Of a DNA stretch of 15,946 bases, positions 6,763 to 14,529 are shown one piece after another. Position 1 is the first letter of the stretch, and the number at the start of each line of letters is the position of its first letter. Both the position numbers and the translations under genes were made by a program. Source of the DNA: a bacterium (GTDB lineage Bacteria; Electryoneota; Electryoneia; Electryoneales; Electryoneaceae). The notes under the pieces were generated by a model that saw only the letters and a list, made by a program, of their open reading frames with translations, did no database searches and had not been told where the DNA came from. The stretch is taken from the NCBI GenBank assembly GCA_028278125.1, contig JANQEY010000091.1:1-15946 (forward strand), in the 5' to 3' direction.

Positions 6763-7296
6763 ATGATGAAAGTACAATTACCTCCTTATGTTCATTCATA
6801 CCCGGCACCGGCTGTTTTAATAGGCTGCGGGACAGTTGAAAAGCCGAACCTTATTACCTGTGCCTGGTTCGGGACAGTCTGCTCAGAACCACCGACGGTC
6901 AGTGTCTCAATACGTCCAGAACGGTTCAGTTATCCACTGGTGAAGGAATCAGGTGAATTTACTGTCAATATTCCGAAGGTGGATCAACTGGACGCTGTCA
7001 AACACTGCGGGACAGTTTCGGGACGGGATGAGAATAAATTCGAAACACTTGGCTGGAAGCCTGTTCCATGTCCTCCACTGGAAAAAGCGCCGATGGCTGA
7101 GGATTGTTTTCTCAACCTGGGCTGCAAAGTGAAAAACGAGCTTAACCTGGGAACTCATACAATCTTCATCGCTGAAGTGGTAAGTATCTATACGGACGAA
7201 TCGAATGATCGTCCGTCGGGACGTCCAGATCCCCTTCCCGAGGAGCAAGTGGTTTACCTTGACGGACGCTACTGGAAGCTTACCCCGGCTGAATGA
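6763..7296 (+). CDS. Flavin reductase-like domain protein (FMN-binding split barrel)
   Basis: This gene encodes 177 residues matching the flavin-reductase-like family (DIM6/NTAB type), which binds FMN and in known members passes electrons from NAD(P)H or serves as an FMN-binding oxidoreductase. Seen here are NLITCAWFGTVCSEPPTVSVSIRPERFSYPLV (about 29-60, with the SxRPxRxSxxLV nucleotide site), GEFTVNIP (about 64-71) and CGTVSGRDENKFE (about 82-94). The length is typical. Tandem Met codons at 6763 and 6766 leave the exact start open by one residue, and the Shine-Dalgarno is weak. The gene is monocistronic as far as visible, followed by an inverted repeat element. Its substrate is unknown; it is not part of the riboflavin operon 5 kb away. 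Confidence 0.88.
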   Translation: MMKVQLPPYVHSYPAPAVLIGCGTVEKPNLITCAWFGTVCSEPPTVSVSIRPERFSYPLVKESGEFTVNIPKVDQLDAVKHCGTVSGRDENKFETLGWKPVPCPPLEKAPMAEDCFLNLGCKVKNELNLGTHTIFIAEVVSIYTDESNDRPSGRPDPLPEEQVVYLDGRYWKLTPAE

Positions 7297-7323
7297 TTGT
7301 TTTTCGTACCAAAGGATAGGATG

Positions 7324-7495
7324 AGTAGCACGGATAGTCCGTAAGCCGACGGATATCCGGGATTATATTCTTTAAGGACTGAGATTGCTTTGTTGGTGGG
7401 TAAAAACACCCACCGAGCTACACTGACGTTTCGGTTCGCTACGCTCGCAACGACAGCTCGTTCTACCGGATTCGCAAATGCGAATCCGCGCTACA
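7324..7495 (-). repeat. REPIN-like interspersed element, copy C (inverted relative to A and B)
   Basis: The + strand begins A-GTAG-CACGGATA, continues through a CCGT/ACGG inner stem to TATCCGGG, and ends with a perfect 10-bp hairpin CGGATTCGCA (7467-7476) / TGCGAATCCG (7479-7488), then CGCTAC. It is the reverse complement of copies A and B in order and sequence, but diverged. The core has gained a small hairpin GGTGGGT/ACCCACC. No copy of the OPT gene end flanks it. With the palindrome at 7518 it fills most of the 367-bp gap between the flavin-reductase gene and trpS; no gene is seen in that gap. Confidence 0.75.
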
Positions 7496-7517
7496 CCAAT
7501 TAAACAAACGACACTGG

Positions 7518-7538
7518 ATCCCGGATCGAGTCCGGGAT
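7518..7538. repeat. Short palindrome ATCCCGGA-TCGAG-TCCGGGAT
   Basis: This is an 8-bp perfect stem with a 5-base loop, flanked by CTGG and GACA. It looks like the common TGGATCCCGG...GGGATGACA class of small dispersed repeats and is distinct in sequence from copies A-C. It has no T-run, so it is a poor terminator. Confidence 0.55.
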
Positions 7539-7596
7539 GACAACCTTATCGACTTTGTCAGCGTTCTGAGATGCGAAAGTATTGTCGATTTTCAGC

Positions 7597-7625
7597 TTGC
7601 CCTGAATCGGGGAAAACACTATTTT
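7597..7625 (+). promoter_or_regulatory. Possible promoter of trpS-scpA-scpB
   Basis: TTGCCC (7597-7602) and TATTTT (7620-7625) are 17 bp apart, and each matches four of six consensus bases. It would start a leader of roughly 30 bases before trpS. No T-box or Trp-leader structure is visible. Confidence 0.35.
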
Positions 7626-7663
7626 TTGCGAATGTTAAATTCTAACCTCTTTTGGAATAAATA

Positions 7664-8656
7664 ATGGCTGAACAGAAACGAATATTAAGCGGAATCCAGG
7701 CGTCTGGAACCCTGCACCTGGGTAACTATTTCGGGGCGATAAAACAATATATCGAGCTCCAGGATGAAGGCGAAGCTCTTTATTTTATAGCGAATTACCA
7801 TTCATTGACTACTATCCAGGAGAAGGAACGATTGTCAAAACTCACAATTGACGCTGTTCTTGATCTCCTGTCACTTGGTCTTGATCCGGAAAAGGCTATC
7901 CTTTTCCTCCAGACAGATATCCCGGAAGTAACCGAATTGACCTGGATATTGTCATGTGTTACAAATAAGGGACTTCTTGATCGTGCTACATCATACAAGG
8001 ATAAAGTCCAGCGTGGTCTCACACCTAATGCAGGTCTATATTTTTACCCGGTTTTGATGGCGTCCGATATCCTGATCTACCGTTCGCACCTTGTTCCAGT
8101 TGGAAAAGATCAGCAGCAGCACCTGGAAATGACCCGCGATATGGCACGTTATTTTAACGAAGCATTTGACAAGGAAGTTTTCCCGCTTCCTCAGCCGAAG
8201 TTTAACAAGTTCCAGAAGGTGAGCGGGACATCCAAGGACGAGGACGGCAGTTTCCTCAAGATGTCAAAGAGTTATAATAATACGATTGATATCTTCGCCG
8301 AAGGGAAACCGTTAAAGAAGAGTGTGATGTCCATCCAGACAGACAGTACACCCCTTGAGGATCCGAAAGATCCGGATACTTGTATCGTTTACAGCCTCTA
8401 TTCACTCTTTGCCACGAAGCAAGAACAAGCTGAGATGGCTGATAAATACCGCGGTGGTAATTTTGGATATGGAGAAGCGAAAAAAGCGCTTCTTGGCAAA
8501 ATAAACGCGACCTTTGAACCTTTCCGCGAAAAACGTAAACAACTGGCTGCTGATGAAGCATATGTAAAAGACGTACTGAAAGATGGTGCCTCTAAAGCCC
8601 GTTCATTGGCACAGGAAACTATGGCTATTGTCCGTGATACAGTTGGTATTATATAA
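7664..8656 (+). CDS. trpS: Tryptophanyl-tRNA synthetase
   Basis: This class I aminoacyl-tRNA synthetase charges tRNA-Trp with tryptophan using ATP, in the cytoplasm as a dimer. The protein has 330 residues, the normal bacterial length. The ATP site motifs are SGTLHLGNYFGAI (14-26, the HIGH-type signature) and KMSKS (199-203). The conserved VPVGKDQQQHLE (145-156) and SGIQASG start are also present. A GGAATAAATA stretch precedes the ATG. It is the first of three same-strand genes; scpA begins 19 bp after its stop, so the three are probably transcribed together. Confidence 0.97.
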   Translation: MAEQKRILSGIQASGTLHLGNYFGAIKQYIELQDEGEALYFIANYHSLTTIQEKERLSKLTIDAVLDLLSLGLDPEKAILFLQTDIPEVTELTWILSCVTNKGLLDRATSYKDKVQRGLTPNAGLYFYPVLMASDILIYRSHLVPVGKDQQQHLEMTRDMARYFNEAFDKEVFPLPQPKFNKFQKVSGTSKDEDGSFLKMSKSYNNTIDIFAEGKPLKKSVMSIQTDSTPLEDPKDPDTCIVYSLYSLFATKQEQAEMADKYRGGNFGYGEAKKALLGKINATFEPFREKRKQLAADEAYVKDVLKDGASKARSLAQETMAIVRDTVGII

Positions 8657-8675
8657 GTAAGCTAAGATTCCATAT

Positions 8676-9416
8676 ATGTTCGATTCTGTATTCAATGTAA
8701 AAATCCCCGTTTTTGAAGGGCCGATGGATCTGCTGCTGTATGTTGTCCAGCAGCGACGTATCGATTATTCGGAACTGCCCCTGGCAACCATCGCCCGGGA
8801 TTTTCTTGAATACACCCGTTCAAATGATAAACTCGACCTGGATTCCGCGGGGGAATACCTCTATATCGCCTCGGTACTTATACGGATGAAGGTAAAATCC
8901 CTGCTGCCCCGTGAAGAGCCTGAAGAAGAATATGTCGATCCGGAAATTATCGCCGAACGTGAAGAGGAGCTTGAAGAGATATATCGGGAGATTATCGCCG
9001 CCGCACGTAAACTCGCTGACGGTGAAACTGTGCAAAGGGATCATTTTCCACGTGGGCTTGCCGCCGATGTGGAGGATTTTGACGAGACCGAAGAGATTCT
9101 CAAGGATGTCAGCCTGGTAAACCTTGCTGAAGCGTTTCGTGATGTTACGATCAGGATGGAACAACCGAAGGCACGGCAACTTGTACTTTTCCAGGTAACA
9201 GTCGAACAACAGGCAGCATTGATAACCAAGGTACTGCGTGAAAACGGTAAACTTCGCTTCCGTGACCTTGTTGAAACATTTAATGAACGCATAGAAGCTG
9301 TAATGGCTTTCCTGGCGTTATTGGATATGATCCGGAAAAATCATATCAAGGTACGTCAGCGGGGATTATTCGGACCAATCTGGATTTACCCGGGTGACAA
9401 GTTTAAGCAGGGTTGA
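8676..9416 (+). CDS. scpA: Segregation and condensation protein A
   Basis: ScpA is the kleisin subunit that bridges the SMC heads and works with ScpB in chromosome condensation and segregation. It has 246 residues, the normal size. The N-terminal SMC-neck-binding region carries the hallmark FEGPMDLLLYVVQQRRIDY (13-31), followed by LDLDSAGEYLYIASVLIRMKVKSLLP. The middle is acidic, with several Glu clusters. The C-terminal winged helix that binds the SMC cap is LRFRDLVETFNERIEAVMAFLALLDMIR. The gene lies between trpS and scpB with short gaps. The Shine-Dalgarno before the ATG is weak, so coupling to trpS translation is possible. Confidence 0.96.
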   Translation: MFDSVFNVKIPVFEGPMDLLLYVVQQRRIDYSELPLATIARDFLEYTRSNDKLDLDSAGEYLYIASVLIRMKVKSLLPREEPEEEYVDPEIIAEREEELEEIYREIIAAARKLADGETVQRDHFPRGLAADVEDFDETEEILKDVSLVNLAEAFRDVTIRMEQPKARQLVLFQVTVEQQAALITKVLRENGKLRFRDLVETFNERIEAVMAFLALLDMIRKNHIKVRQRGLFGPIWIYPGDKFKQG

Positions 9417-9436
9417 CATATTTAAGGTAAAACTTG

Positions 9437-10129
9437 ATGGAAAATTCTGAAATACACGCTGAAAATATTCAAGATGTTGATCTGTTAACCAGGAAACTTG
9501 GTGTAATCGAAGCCCTGTTATTCGCGGCAGATGAACCCCTCGATGAAGGTGATATAGCATCGGTTTCTCAGGAAATTCTTGAGCCGGAAGTCCAGGAACT
9601 GATTGAAAAACTGGAAGAGAAATATCTCCAAGGTAATCATGGGATTCGTGTAGAACGTGTTGCCGGGGGGTGGAGGCTGACAACCCGATCGGAGTATTCG
9701 GAAGCCGTCAAAAAACATCTCAGGGGTAAAATTCGGACAAGGTTATCACGTGCTTCCCTGGAAGCTGTCTCAATTATAGCTTACCGTCAACCGATCAGCC
9801 GTGCCGAGATAGAAGAGATCCGTGGTGTCGATCCGGCACACCTGCTCCGTAATCTTCTCGACCGTGGTTTAATCCGAGTAACCGGTCGTGCAGAGGCGCC
9901 AGGACGTCCCCTGTTATATGGCACTACAGATTCATTCCTGGCATATTTCGGTCTTGATAGTCTCAATTCTCTCCCTCAGCCGGAAGAACTGCTGGACGAG
10001 TTCGAAGGTTCTCCCGGTGTGGAAGTAAAGAATGGTCCGTTTATACCTGAAAACAGTGATGAACCGGGGATCATTGCGGAGGAAGAAACGGAAGAGACCA
10101 ATAGTAAAGAAAACGAGGAACAGGTCTAG
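9437..10129 (+). CDS. scpB: Segregation and condensation protein B
   Basis: ScpB dimers bind the central part of ScpA and stabilise the SMC-ScpAB complex. The protein has 230 residues from the ATG at 9437. Two winged-helix domains can be recognised: the first in LGVIEALLFAADEPLDEGDIA onward (about 20-90, ending in GGWRLTTRSEY), the second with SLEAVSIIAYRQPISRAEIEEIRGV and a DRGLIRVTGRAEAPGRPLLYGTT wing (about 108-176). The last 50 residues form an acidic, probably disordered tail. A TTG at 9434 is in frame, but AAGG at 9424-9427 and the ATG at 9437 fit better. The stop of scpA is 20 bases upstream. Confidence 0.95.
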   Translation: MENSEIHAENIQDVDLLTRKLGVIEALLFAADEPLDEGDIASVSQEILEPEVQELIEKLEEKYLQGNHGIRVERVAGGWRLTTRSEYSEAVKKHLRGKIRTRLSRASLEAVSIIAYRQPISRAEIEEIRGVDPAHLLRNLLDRGLIRVTGRAEAPGRPLLYGTTDSFLAYFGLDSLNSLPQPEELLDEFEGSPGVEVKNGPFIPENSDEPGIIAEEETEETNSKENEEQV

Positions 10130-10245
10130 CTTCAGATTCACAACATAATTATTTACTCATATTAGCTCTGAGCGACATACAACCATTTAGTTTATCTAAA
10201 GTAATTTCATATATTAAAACCCTCACAATATCCGAATAAGTTAGT

Positions 10246-10274
10246 TTGATTTTGGTTCAAAAGTTGGTTATGAT
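10246..10274 (+). promoter_or_regulatory. Sigma70-like promoter of the 583-aa Rossmann protein
   Basis: TTGATT (10246-10251) and TATGAT (10269-10274) are separated by exactly 17 bp, matching four and five of six consensus bases. It lies in the AT-rich 262-bp gap after scpB. The predicted leader of about 110 bases contains a palindrome TTCAAT-TCAT-ATTGAA (10284-10299) close to the expected start site, which could be an operator. No scpB terminator is obvious. Confidence 0.5.
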
Positions 10275-10391
10275 TTATAGATTTTCAATTCATATTGAAT
10301 ATTGATTCCCGGTAATTTTTCCGGATATCATTTTACACTCATTAATAATTTTATTTTTGGATTCATGGGGAACTGAGAGGCAGGACTGAAA

Positions 10392-12143
10392 ATGGATTTA
10401 CGCGGACAAAAATGCCTGGTTTTAGGGGGATTTGGCCTTGTCGGAATGGCAGTATGCCGAAAACTGGCTGAAGAGGGAGTTAAGGAAGTAGTAGTATCAT
10501 CTTTAAAACAGAATGAAGCCGACTCAGCTTGCGAGATTTTAGGGGCTGAATATCCAGGTGTCACCTTTGTTCCTGAATGGGGTGACCTATTTGTCCGCCA
10601 GGAATTTAAAGATTTTATGCGTGCTGAACTTCTCGCCGATTATAACCGCCGCATGACTTTCATCCACGATATATATGATCCATTTCTGCCAGAGCTTTAT
10701 AACCGTCTAACCCTTTACCGCCAGATAGTTGACCATCAACCTTATGTAGTAATCGATTGCGTAAATACGGCCACCGGCCTTGCGTACCAGGATGTTTACC
10801 AGCAGACGGAAAAAGTACTTAGTGGATTGGAAAAATTCCGTAGTGGTGAAGCAGAAGAAAGTCTTTCAAAACAGGTCGAAGACCTGGTTGCGAGTATCAG
10901 TTCACCGCAATTGGTACGTCATATCCAGGCGCTTCACCAGGGATTGGTAGACGGCGGATGCCGAGGATACATCAAGGTAGGCACCACAGGCACTGGCGGA
11001 ATGGGTTTAAATATTCCCTATACACACAGCGAAGATCGTCCCAGCCGTGTACTGTTAACTAAAAACGCCATGGGTGGTTCTCAAAGTTTGATGCTTTTCC
11101 TTATGGCACGTACACCCCTGCAGAAGCCTGATGGGACTATCAGGGATATATTTGTCAAGGAAATAAAGCCCGCCGCAGCAATCGCCTGGAAGGGTGTCGT
11201 TGCCGGGGATATCAGGAAGAAGGGTAAAGATTTTCCACGCTACGATATGGAGTGCGCTAACGCGGTTGACCTTGGAAGTTCTATAAAAACAGTTGAGAAC
11301 GAGGGATCATGGGAAGCAAAGGGCGATAAGCTGAAGAGTGTCTATATAGATACAGGTGAAAACGGGATATTCTCGGAGGGTGAATTTACTGCCATCACCG
11401 AAGTTGGACAGATGGAGTTTGTCACACCTGAAGAGATTGCCCAGTATGTGATCTGGGAACTCTCCGGTGGCAATTCCGGTCATGATGTGATTGGCGCCTT
11501 GGATGCTTCTGTTATGGAACCGACCTACCGTGCCGGTGTTCTACGCCAGGTCGCCCTGGACAAGCTTAAACAGAAGATGGAGATGAATCCTGAGTTGGAT
11601 GAATCGGTTGCGTTTGAGCTTCTCGGACCACCACGCCTGACAAAACTGCTTCATGAAGCCAACCTGATCCGTCACGCTTTCGGAACTATGCGTGCCGCAA
11701 GCCAGGTAAGTCCTGAAGAAATGGCGGATGCTCTAGAGAAGGTAGTTAATGAGAACATGAAACTCAGGAGTGCCATATTATCTATTGGTGTTCCGATCCT
11801 GTTGTCCAGTGGAAAACATTACCTCCGTGGTCCCCAGGTTCTTATTCCTTCTCATTCCGTCCAGCAGGAATTCGAGATAGACGAAGCATCGCTCGATAAC
11901 TGGTGCGACAGGGGATGGGTCGATCTCCGTCTGTGCAATATGGAACGTTGGCAACGCTGGCTTGGCGAATTGATTTCTCAGAAAGACCACCGTATGACAG
12001 CAAAGGTTGGTGACGAAGTAGATACCTCATCTCGTTACGACTTTGATGAGAACTATTTTGATCCGGACAGCGAAATTAATCCCGGTAAAATGGTCGGCTG
12101 GATTTTTATCAACGAGGATAAGGGAAAACGTACTAAACGGTAG
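10392..12143 (+). CDS. Large NAD(P)-binding Rossmann-fold protein, function unknown
   Basis: This gene encodes 583 residues. The N-terminus is a clear dinucleotide-binding fold: CLVLGGFGLVGMAVCRKL (8-25, GGxGLVG loop), an acidic strand end, and later VVIDCVNTATGL (119-130), where SDR/epimerase-type enzymes carry their N-x-A strand. This suggests an extended-SDR ancestor. Residues 190-243 hold a striking Gly/Thr-rich segment (KVGTTGTGGMG, then NIPYTHSEDRPSR), possibly a second ligand loop. The remaining roughly 340 residues I cannot assign; they include a helical stretch (about 383-460) and no membrane segment or signal peptide. The protein is about twice the length of a usual SDR and lacks a recognisable YxxxK pair at the expected place. 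A CAGGA site precedes the ATG. It is flanked by its own promoter and a possible terminator, so the context gives no partner. Confidence 0.7.
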   Translation: MDLRGQKCLVLGGFGLVGMAVCRKLAEEGVKEVVVSSLKQNEADSACEILGAEYPGVTFVPEWGDLFVRQEFKDFMRAELLADYNRRMTFIHDIYDPFLPELYNRLTLYRQIVDHQPYVVIDCVNTATGLAYQDVYQQTEKVLSGLEKFRSGEAEESLSKQVEDLVASISSPQLVRHIQALHQGLVDGGCRGYIKVGTTGTGGMGLNIPYTHSEDRPSRVLLTKNAMGGSQSLMLFLMARTPLQKPDGTIRDIFVKEIKPAAAIAWKGVVAGDIRKKGKDFPRYDMECANAVDLGSSIKTVENEGSWEAKGDKLKSVYIDTGENGIFSEGEFTAITEVGQMEFVTPEEIAQYVIWELSGGNSGHDVIGALDASVMEPTYRAGVLRQVALDKLKQKMEMNPELDESVAFELLGPPRLTKLLHEANLIRHAFGTMRAASQVSPEEMADALEKVVNENMKLRSAILSIGVPILLSSGKHYLRGPQVLIPSHSVQQEFEIDEASLDNWCDRGWVDLRLCNMERWQRWLGELISQKDHRMTAKVGDEVDTSSRYDFDENYFDPDSEINPGKMVGWIFINEDKGKRTKR

Positions 12144-12181
12144 ATAATTCTTTATATCTATTTTTGATTTTTTTGGGGTGG

Positions 12182-12221
12182 CCCTGTTGGCTTTGTACGC
12201 CGAGGTGTATTGACAACAGGG
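12182..12221 (+). terminator. Possible terminator after the Rossmann-fold gene
   Basis: CCCTGTTG (12182-12189) pairs perfectly with CAACAGGG (12214-12221) across a 24-base loop, followed by TCTATTTTGTTG. The loop is long for an intrinsic terminator and the T-run is broken, so the call is moderate. Confidence 0.4.
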
Positions 12222-12281
12222 TCTATTTTGTTGATGAATCCCCGTAAAAAAAACGTAAGCTCTGCAACTTCTCAGTAAATA

Positions 12282-12310
12282 TTGCAGATTTTGATGTTCT
12301 TTACTATATT
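12282..12310 (+). promoter_or_regulatory. Promoter of the riboflavin operon
   Basis: TTGCAG (12282-12287), a 17-bp spacer and TATATT (12305-12310) would start transcription near 12317, just where the riboswitch begins. The -35 box is also one arm of an inverted repeat with CTGCAA (12262-12267). Confidence 0.5.
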
Positions 12311-12316
12311 TCCGCT

Positions 12317-12468
12317 TGCCTTCGGGGTTTGGTGAAAGTCCATACCGGCGGTGAAAGCCCGCGACTCCCGGGTAATAGTAGATTTGCTGATCTTACGATT
12401 TCGACCCGGGACTGAACCGGTGTAATTCCGGTGCCGACGGTTAAAGTCCGGATGGGAGAAGGTGATCT
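12317..12468 (+). ncRNA. FMN riboswitch (RFN element)
   Basis: The conserved RFN blocks appear in order: TTCGGGG, then GGTGAAAGTCC, ACCGGCGGTGAAAGCCCGCGA, a variable arm closed by CCCGGG/CCCGGG-type pairing (about 12367-12411), ACCGGTGTAATTCCGGT, GCCGACGGTTAAAGTCCGGA and TGGGAGAAGG. The closing stem P1 pairs CCTTC (12319-12323) with GAAGG (12458-12462). It binds flavin mononucleotide and normally lowers expression of riboflavin genes when FMN is plentiful. It lies directly upstream of ribD. Confidence 0.97.
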
Positions 12469-12494
12469 GCCGTGATAAAATATCATGGTGCAAA

Positions 12495-12566
12495 AACGTA
12501 GTCGTATGAACAAAGTTTGCCTTGGACTATGTCCATTTGGACTGTATTCATGAGCGCAACTACGTT
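12495..12566 (+). promoter_or_regulatory. Long nested hairpin between riboswitch and terminator
   Basis: AACGTAGT (12495-12502) pairs with ACTACGTT (12559-12566). Inside it ATGAA/TTCAT can pair, and a small TGGAC-TAT-GTCCA hairpin (12523-12535) stands at the top. It is followed by AAAATCG rather than a T-run. It may be part of the expression platform or a spacer structure; its role is inferred only from position. Confidence 0.4.
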
Positions 12567-12593
12567 AAAATCGATCTCTACTTCCCGCAAAAA

Positions 12594-12616
12594 CCCCTCG
12601 CTGAACAGTTGAGGGG
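12594..12616 (+). terminator. Candidate riboswitch-controlled terminator hairpin
   Basis: CCCCTC (12594-12599) pairs with GAGGGG (12611-12616), with an inner CTG/CAG. The downstream bases ATTCGTGTTTAATAT are only partly T-rich, so termination strength is uncertain. A further perfect hairpin, ATCCGGT (12656-12662) / ACCGGAT (12668-12674), stands shortly before the ribD ribosome site. No gene is visible in the 556-bp stretch 12144-12699: it holds the terminator, promoter, riboswitch and these hairpins. Confidence 0.5.
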
Positions 12617-12699
12617 ATTCGTGTTTAATATCCCCCATGGCGTAATTAATTGTTGATCCGGTATGGAACCGGATTCAAAGCTGTGATCAAGGTTAAACC

Positions 12700-13827
12700 A
12701 TGGATCAATGGACTAAATTCGACCAAAAAATGATGCACCGTGCAATTGTGCTGGCACGTCGTGGCAAAGCTTGGGTTGCGCCTAATCCGATGGTTGGAGC
12801 TGTCCTGATTCGTGATGGTGAGATTATCGGTGAGGGATACCATCGCAGGTACGGTGGTCCTCACGCTGAGGTAAATGCCATAACAATCGCCGATTCAAAG
12901 GCAAAAGGTGCAGACCTGTATGTTAACCTTGAGCCATGCTGTCATTATGGTAAAACACCACCTTGTGTTGACCTGATCATCAGGTCAAAAATCAAGCGTG
13001 TTGTCGTAGCGATAGAAGACCCGAATCCACAGGTTAACGGCCAGGGAATTAAGATATTACGGGATGCTGGAGTTGAAGTTGAAGTAGGGCTCGAAGCTGA
13101 ACAAGCCAGAGAGCTTAACCAACCATACCTGAAAAAAGCCAGTACCGGGATCCCATGGGTTACCTTGAAGATCGCGCAGTCTATTGACGGAAGGATTGCC
13201 AGTAAAACAGGCCACAGCCAGTGGATCACCTGCAAGGAGAGCAGGAAACACGCTCACATGATGCGTGCTATCCATGATGCTGTTCTCGTGGGATCGGAAA
13301 CTGTAATCGCTGATGATCCGATGCTGAATGTGCGGCATGTGCATGGAAGAAATCCTGTCAGGATTGTCCTCGATACCAATTTTAAGATACCTGCAGATTC
13401 TCAGCTTCTTAATACCCCGAAATCAGCACCCACATGGATTTATGGAGCACCAGGAAACGGAAGAGCACCTTCCTGGAAAGGCAATAATAATGTCCGGGTA
13501 ATAAGATTATCGCAGGACAATCACGGCAAAGTGAACCTCCATGAACTGATTAGCGACCTGGCAAAAAACGGAATCATGAGCTTGATGGTTGAAGGCGGAA
13601 GTGGGATCTGGACATCGTTTTTATGCGAAGACCTGGTTGATAAAGTTGAAATTATTATTGCCCCCCTGATTATCGGAGGGGGAGTGGAAGCTATCCGTGA
13701 CCTGAATATTCTCCAGGTTGATGATGCCGTAAAACTTCAACCGTTCCGTTGGCGAAAAGTAGGAACGGATCTTCATGTTGTAGCGCGTGTAGTACATGAA
13801 GGGAGGAAAGAATGTTTACCGGTCTAA
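12700..13827 (+). CDS. ribD: Bifunctional riboflavin biosynthesis deaminase/reductase RibD
   Basis: RibD carries out two steps in the cytoplasm: deamination of the pyrimidine made from GTP, and NADPH-dependent reduction of its ribosyl chain. It has 375 residues, the standard length. The deaminase domain (about 1-145) has the zinc site His55 in PHAEVNA with catalytic Glu57, and Cys80 and Cys89 in PCCHYGKTPPC. The reductase domain (about 150-370) shows VTLKIAQSIDGRIA (154-167), SQWIT, VLVGSETVIADDPMLNVR (195-212) and LMVEGGSG (295-302). AAGG lies 7 bases before the ATG. It is the first gene after the FMN riboswitch and its 3' end overlaps ribE by 16 bases. Confidence 0.97.
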   Translation: MDQWTKFDQKMMHRAIVLARRGKAWVAPNPMVGAVLIRDGEIIGEGYHRRYGGPHAEVNAITIADSKAKGADLYVNLEPCCHYGKTPPCVDLIIRSKIKRVVVAIEDPNPQVNGQGIKILRDAGVEVEVGLEAEQARELNQPYLKKASTGIPWVTLKIAQSIDGRIASKTGHSQWITCKESRKHAHMMRAIHDAVLVGSETVIADDPMLNVRHVHGRNPVRIVLDTNFKIPADSQLLNTPKSAPTWIYGAPGNGRAPSWKGNNNVRVIRLSQDNHGKVNLHELISDLAKNGIMSLMVEGGSGIWTSFLCEDLVDKVEIIIAPLIIGGGVEAIRDLNILQVDDAVKLQPFRWRKVGTDLHVVARVVHEGRKECLPV

Positions 13828-14462
13828 TTGAAGAAGTCGGCAAAATCCGGTCCTTCGAAAGAAGAGGTACAAACGCCGTAATTAACATCGAAGCGTCAGA
13901 AGTACTCGATGATGTAAAAATTGGCGACAGTATTTCCATCTCCGGCGCCTGCCAGACAGTTGTCAGCTTTGGTTCAGATTCTTTTGTTGTTGAAGCAGTT
14001 AGCGAAACTCTTTCACGGACAAAATTCGGGAACTGGAAACGTGGTGATTTTGTAAACCTTGAGCGGGCTGTCAGACCGATGGACAGGCTTGGAGGTCATA
14101 TTGTCCAGGGGCATGTAGATACAATTGTCAATATCCAGGCGATTAACCAGCTTGAAGGATCATGGCGACTGTCGCTTGAGCTACCTGAAAAACAGAGACA
14201 ATATGTTGTGGAAAAAGGTTCGATCACACTCGACGGAATATCATTAACTGTGGCGGCAGTCTCAGGATATACATTTGAGGTTGAGGTTATACCGCATTCC
14301 TGGGAACACACAACGCTTAAACATCTTAAAACCGGAGATGCTGTCCATGTGGAATGGGATGTAATCGCGAAATATGTTGAGAATTTTTTAACGGCCAGCG
14401 GCCAGGTTCCTGGAAAATCATCCGGGATTACCATGGATAAATTGAACGAACTTGGATTTTAA
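13812..14462 (+). CDS. ribE: Riboflavin synthase (alpha subunit type)
   Basis: This enzyme joins two molecules of dimethyl-ribityllumazine into riboflavin and a pyrimidine; it acts as a trimer. It has 216 residues with the typical tandem lumazine-binding barrels. Barrel 1 starts MFTGLIEEVGKI and contains SGACQTVVSF, VSETLSRTKFG and GGHIVQGHVD at its end. Barrel 2 contains LDGISLTVAAV and IPHSWEHTTL. The barrel-1 motif is usually GVCLTV or GACLTV; here Leu is replaced by Gln, while Cys is kept. A strong GGAGG stands 5 bases before the ATG inside the end of ribD, so translation is probably coupled. The gene name follows the ribE usage; the same enzyme is called ribC in E. coli. Confidence 0.96.
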   Translation: MFTGLIEEVGKIRSFERRGTNAVINIEASEVLDDVKIGDSISISGACQTVVSFGSDSFVVEAVSETLSRTKFGNWKRGDFVNLERAVRPMDRLGGHIVQGHVDTIVNIQAINQLEGSWRLSLELPEKQRQYVVEKGSITLDGISLTVAAVSGYTFEVEVIPHSWEHTTLKHLKTGDAVHVEWDVIAKYVENFLTASGQVPGKSSGITMDKLNELGF

Positions 14463-14529
14463 AGACAAAGTAACACTTAAAGATATATTTATTAATTATT
14501 AATGCTGTTAATCAGCAGGGAGTTATAAA

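Noticed and set aside
12506..12553. A 15-codon open frame inside the riboswitch leader (Met-Asn-Lys-Val-Cys...), a possible leader peptide
   Set aside because: No Shine-Dalgarno precedes it, it lies within the nested hairpin, and FMN control does not need a leader peptide.
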